Assembly: GCA_963854835.1 (NCBI GenBank)
Contig: OY978525.1
Coordinates: forward strand, 93,338,136-93,402,135
Direction: 5' to 3'
Source: Megamerina dolium
Taxonomy: Eukaryota; Arthropoda; Insecta; Diptera; Megamerinidae
DNA: 64,000 nt
Every line of letters starts with the position of its first letter. The stretch's first letter is position 1. The position numbers and the translations under genes were made by a program. The notes beneath the pieces were generated by a model. The model saw only the letters and a program-made list of their open reading frames with translations. It was not told the DNA's origin and searched no databases. Below are positions 62,160 to 64,000 of this stretch, in pieces.

Positions 62160-62985
62160 GAAGAATTAAACATCGAACTGTGATTAAATTTTTTGTAAAA
62201 AAAAAAACGTTTAAAATCAATCGAAATTCAGACCGAAATGTAAATGCATTGGGTGGATCCAGTTCTTCCAAAATATTGGTTTGTAAGTAAGCTGGTTTTT
62301 TTTAAGTGGTCGCATAATCATTGAAGACGATCCAAGTGAAGGACGTCCAAAAACTGTTTCAGTGATTTTTGGGGGTTTCACAAAGTTAGGCGCACATTCG
62401 CACATATTTTGAGCATTTTAGAAAGGATAAAAGTATTTCGTGTGATGTTTCATCACTATAGATGAAGCTTGGGTTTAACACCATGATTATAAATGAAAAG
62501 AAGAGGCTAAAGAGTGACGTGAAACTGGTTCTTCGGACCCAAAACGAGTTAATGTCCAGAAATCGACTAAGAAGGTCTTAGTCAGTTTTTTATGATGCAA
62601 ATAGAATAATATTTTTGAATAATGTTAAAACTGATAAAATATTTAACTCAAATTATTATGTTAGCATCAATTGGATGCAAAAGTTCATAAAAAACAAAGT
62701 CCTGCTTCACAGAAGAAAATTATTATTTCCATCAAGGCAATGGCATCTACATCTAGCTTATCCGTAATATTTAGCTCCCATTGACTTTGGATGCTTCTCA
62801 ACCACAAAAAATTATTTCGTTGTAAACGATATTCATCAAACCCAGATCTGAAGCCGTTGAAGAGTATTTTGCAGACCATCCAGAATATTTCTTCAGGGAA
62901 AGAAATGGTTAAGTTTAATGGTTAAGTTTGTCGGTGACTACTTTAAAAGAGATGAAATTGATTTAGAAGAATAAATAAAGATTTT
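62160..62985 (+). mobile_element. Heavily decayed mariner-like transposon
   Basis: Plus-strand fragments in changing frames: HRTVIKFFVKK, IIEDDPSEGRPKTVS (linker motif, normally DDPRSGRPKT), a VTTIDEAWVHHYDYKMK-like block near 62450 (first catalytic Asp region, normally DETWIHHYTPETK), FFMMQIE near 62590 (normally FWDA.G), FHQGNGIYI near 62735 (normally HHDNAP.H), then a degenerate C-terminus. Stops and deletions throughout. A different mariner lineage from those at 6.5 and 36.8 kb. Confidence 0.7.
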
Positions 62986-64000
62986 TTGAAGTTATAACTA
63001 AGATCACCCCAATTTTTGCCCATAGAGTATATTATAAAAGTCCAAAATTGCAATAATTGTTGTTGTTGTTTCTTGTTGCTTCTTGTCGTTTACCACGAAT
63101 TAATGAGATGTGACATTATCGTGGTGCTGCCATATTTTGGCGTGTTTAAATTATGTGTGCGGATATTACTAGACTTTTTTTAAAGCAATTGTTGTGCGAA
63201 GTTAAATGAAATTTGTTAATACACTGTCATTTATATATAATTTTAAACAATAAGTAATTGTTTTGAATTATGCACTTACACATTTAATGTGTCATCTTCG
63301 ATTTGGTGTGTAAATTCTAAGGAAAATTACACTGATTTTTGTAGTTATTTTACAAACACTTTTTACAGTGTACTACATATACAACTCAAACACTAATTTT
63401 TACTTTTCTTTTATGGAAAGTCTATTTGTATACGTACGATATGCATAGTCACAACTAATGATGGATATGATAATTTCATCTATGAAATGTCAATCATATC
63501 AAATCAAAGCCAATCATTATGACAATAATAATAAAAGAAAAAGTATTGTATTGATCATAGTGATAGCGTACGAAGTATACAATAGCACCGTTAATCTCTT
63601 GTATTCATTCATACACAAACTAGTATAGGCTGTATGTATTCATGTTATTACTAGTATCAATAAATGGAAATAATAATTTCGAAATAGATATATTTAATAT
63701 AATAATAATTTGATTTTTATTTTTGGTATATATATTACATGCAAGGTGATCATTGAACATGCATTTAGTATAAATATTCAAATTATTGTTTTTGTATTAT
63801 GGATATATGTGTATTTTGAAGTGGTATATAATTTTTCAAAATTATCAAAAAATCATATATATGTATTTACATATATATAATGCATTACATAAATTAAATA
63901 ATAATATTTGAATGCATCCATATTGACATAATTCATGGTTCGTTAAGAAAAAAAAGCAATTAACCTTCACATATATTACATATGATTGTAGCTTAATTTT
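62986..64000. other. AT-rich window end, nothing recognised
   Basis: No exon of the expected DH domain appears before the window ends. Short TTG repeats at 63058-63080. Confidence 0.5.

Overview
The window looks like nuclear DNA of a higher (brachyceran) fly, most likely a tephritid. It is strongly AT-rich and gene-poor. Genes are split by introns with GTRAGT-type donors and T-rich acceptors. The rest is decayed mariner elements, non-LTR retrotransposons, a tRNA-derived SINE family, MITEs and microsatellites. There is no sign of prokaryotic organisation. Species is not proven by anything I can see, and every gene name is by similarity recalled, not searched.

Only two genes have solid support. 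(1) A Dbl/MCF2-type Rho guanine-nucleotide exchange factor on the + strand. Three consecutive small exons (16521-16616, 17369-17484, 17703-17870) join in phase and encode the end of a spectrin-like repeat plus the linker that precedes the DH domain in Dbl proteins. A possible further exon lies at 13134-13247. At 56129-59245 a 1,039-codon exon starts with its own ATG and ends in a donor of the same phase (0) as the 17870 donor. The simplest model is one very long gene with an alternative promoter, whose DH-PH exons lie beyond the right edge. (2) A complete 11-exon ionotropic receptor gene on the - strand (40085 down to 35937; 653 residues). Its splice phases close perfectly, and it belongs to the antennal Ir75/Ir84a/Ir31a/Ir64a/Ir92a group. 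If the RhoGEF model is right, this receptor is nested antisense in its ~38 kb intron.

Layout: 0-16.5 kb is repeats (inverted copy of a 155-bp-periodic repeat at 1-785, SINE relics, mariner at 6.5-7.65 kb, long TA tract at 11.2 kb, non-LTR and mariner relics at 13.7-15.2 kb). 16.5-17.9 kb holds RhoGEF exons. 19.2-22.5 kb holds a full copy of the periodic repeat followed by an RTE-like retrotransposon. 24-25.9 kb holds mariner and RNase H-bearing non-LTR relics. 30.6-32.2 kb is a mariner split by an RTE-like insertion. 35.9-40.1 kb is the receptor gene, with a SINE in intron 7 and a Mos1-like mariner in intron 8. 42-53.7 kb is a TE-rich stretch with non-LTR relics, a mini-mariner keeping only the DNA-binding domain, a tail-to-tail SINE pair and a Harbinger-type MITE. 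53.7-59.3 kb is the upstream region and large exon of the RhoGEF. 59.3-64 kb is intronic AT-rich DNA with a foldback element and a decayed mariner.

The points most worth a second look are the nested antisense receptor, the alternative phase-0 first exon, the array of CCACGCCCAC boxes spaced about 155 bp apart in a dispersed repeat, the HTH-only mini-mariner and the 151-bp foldback element.
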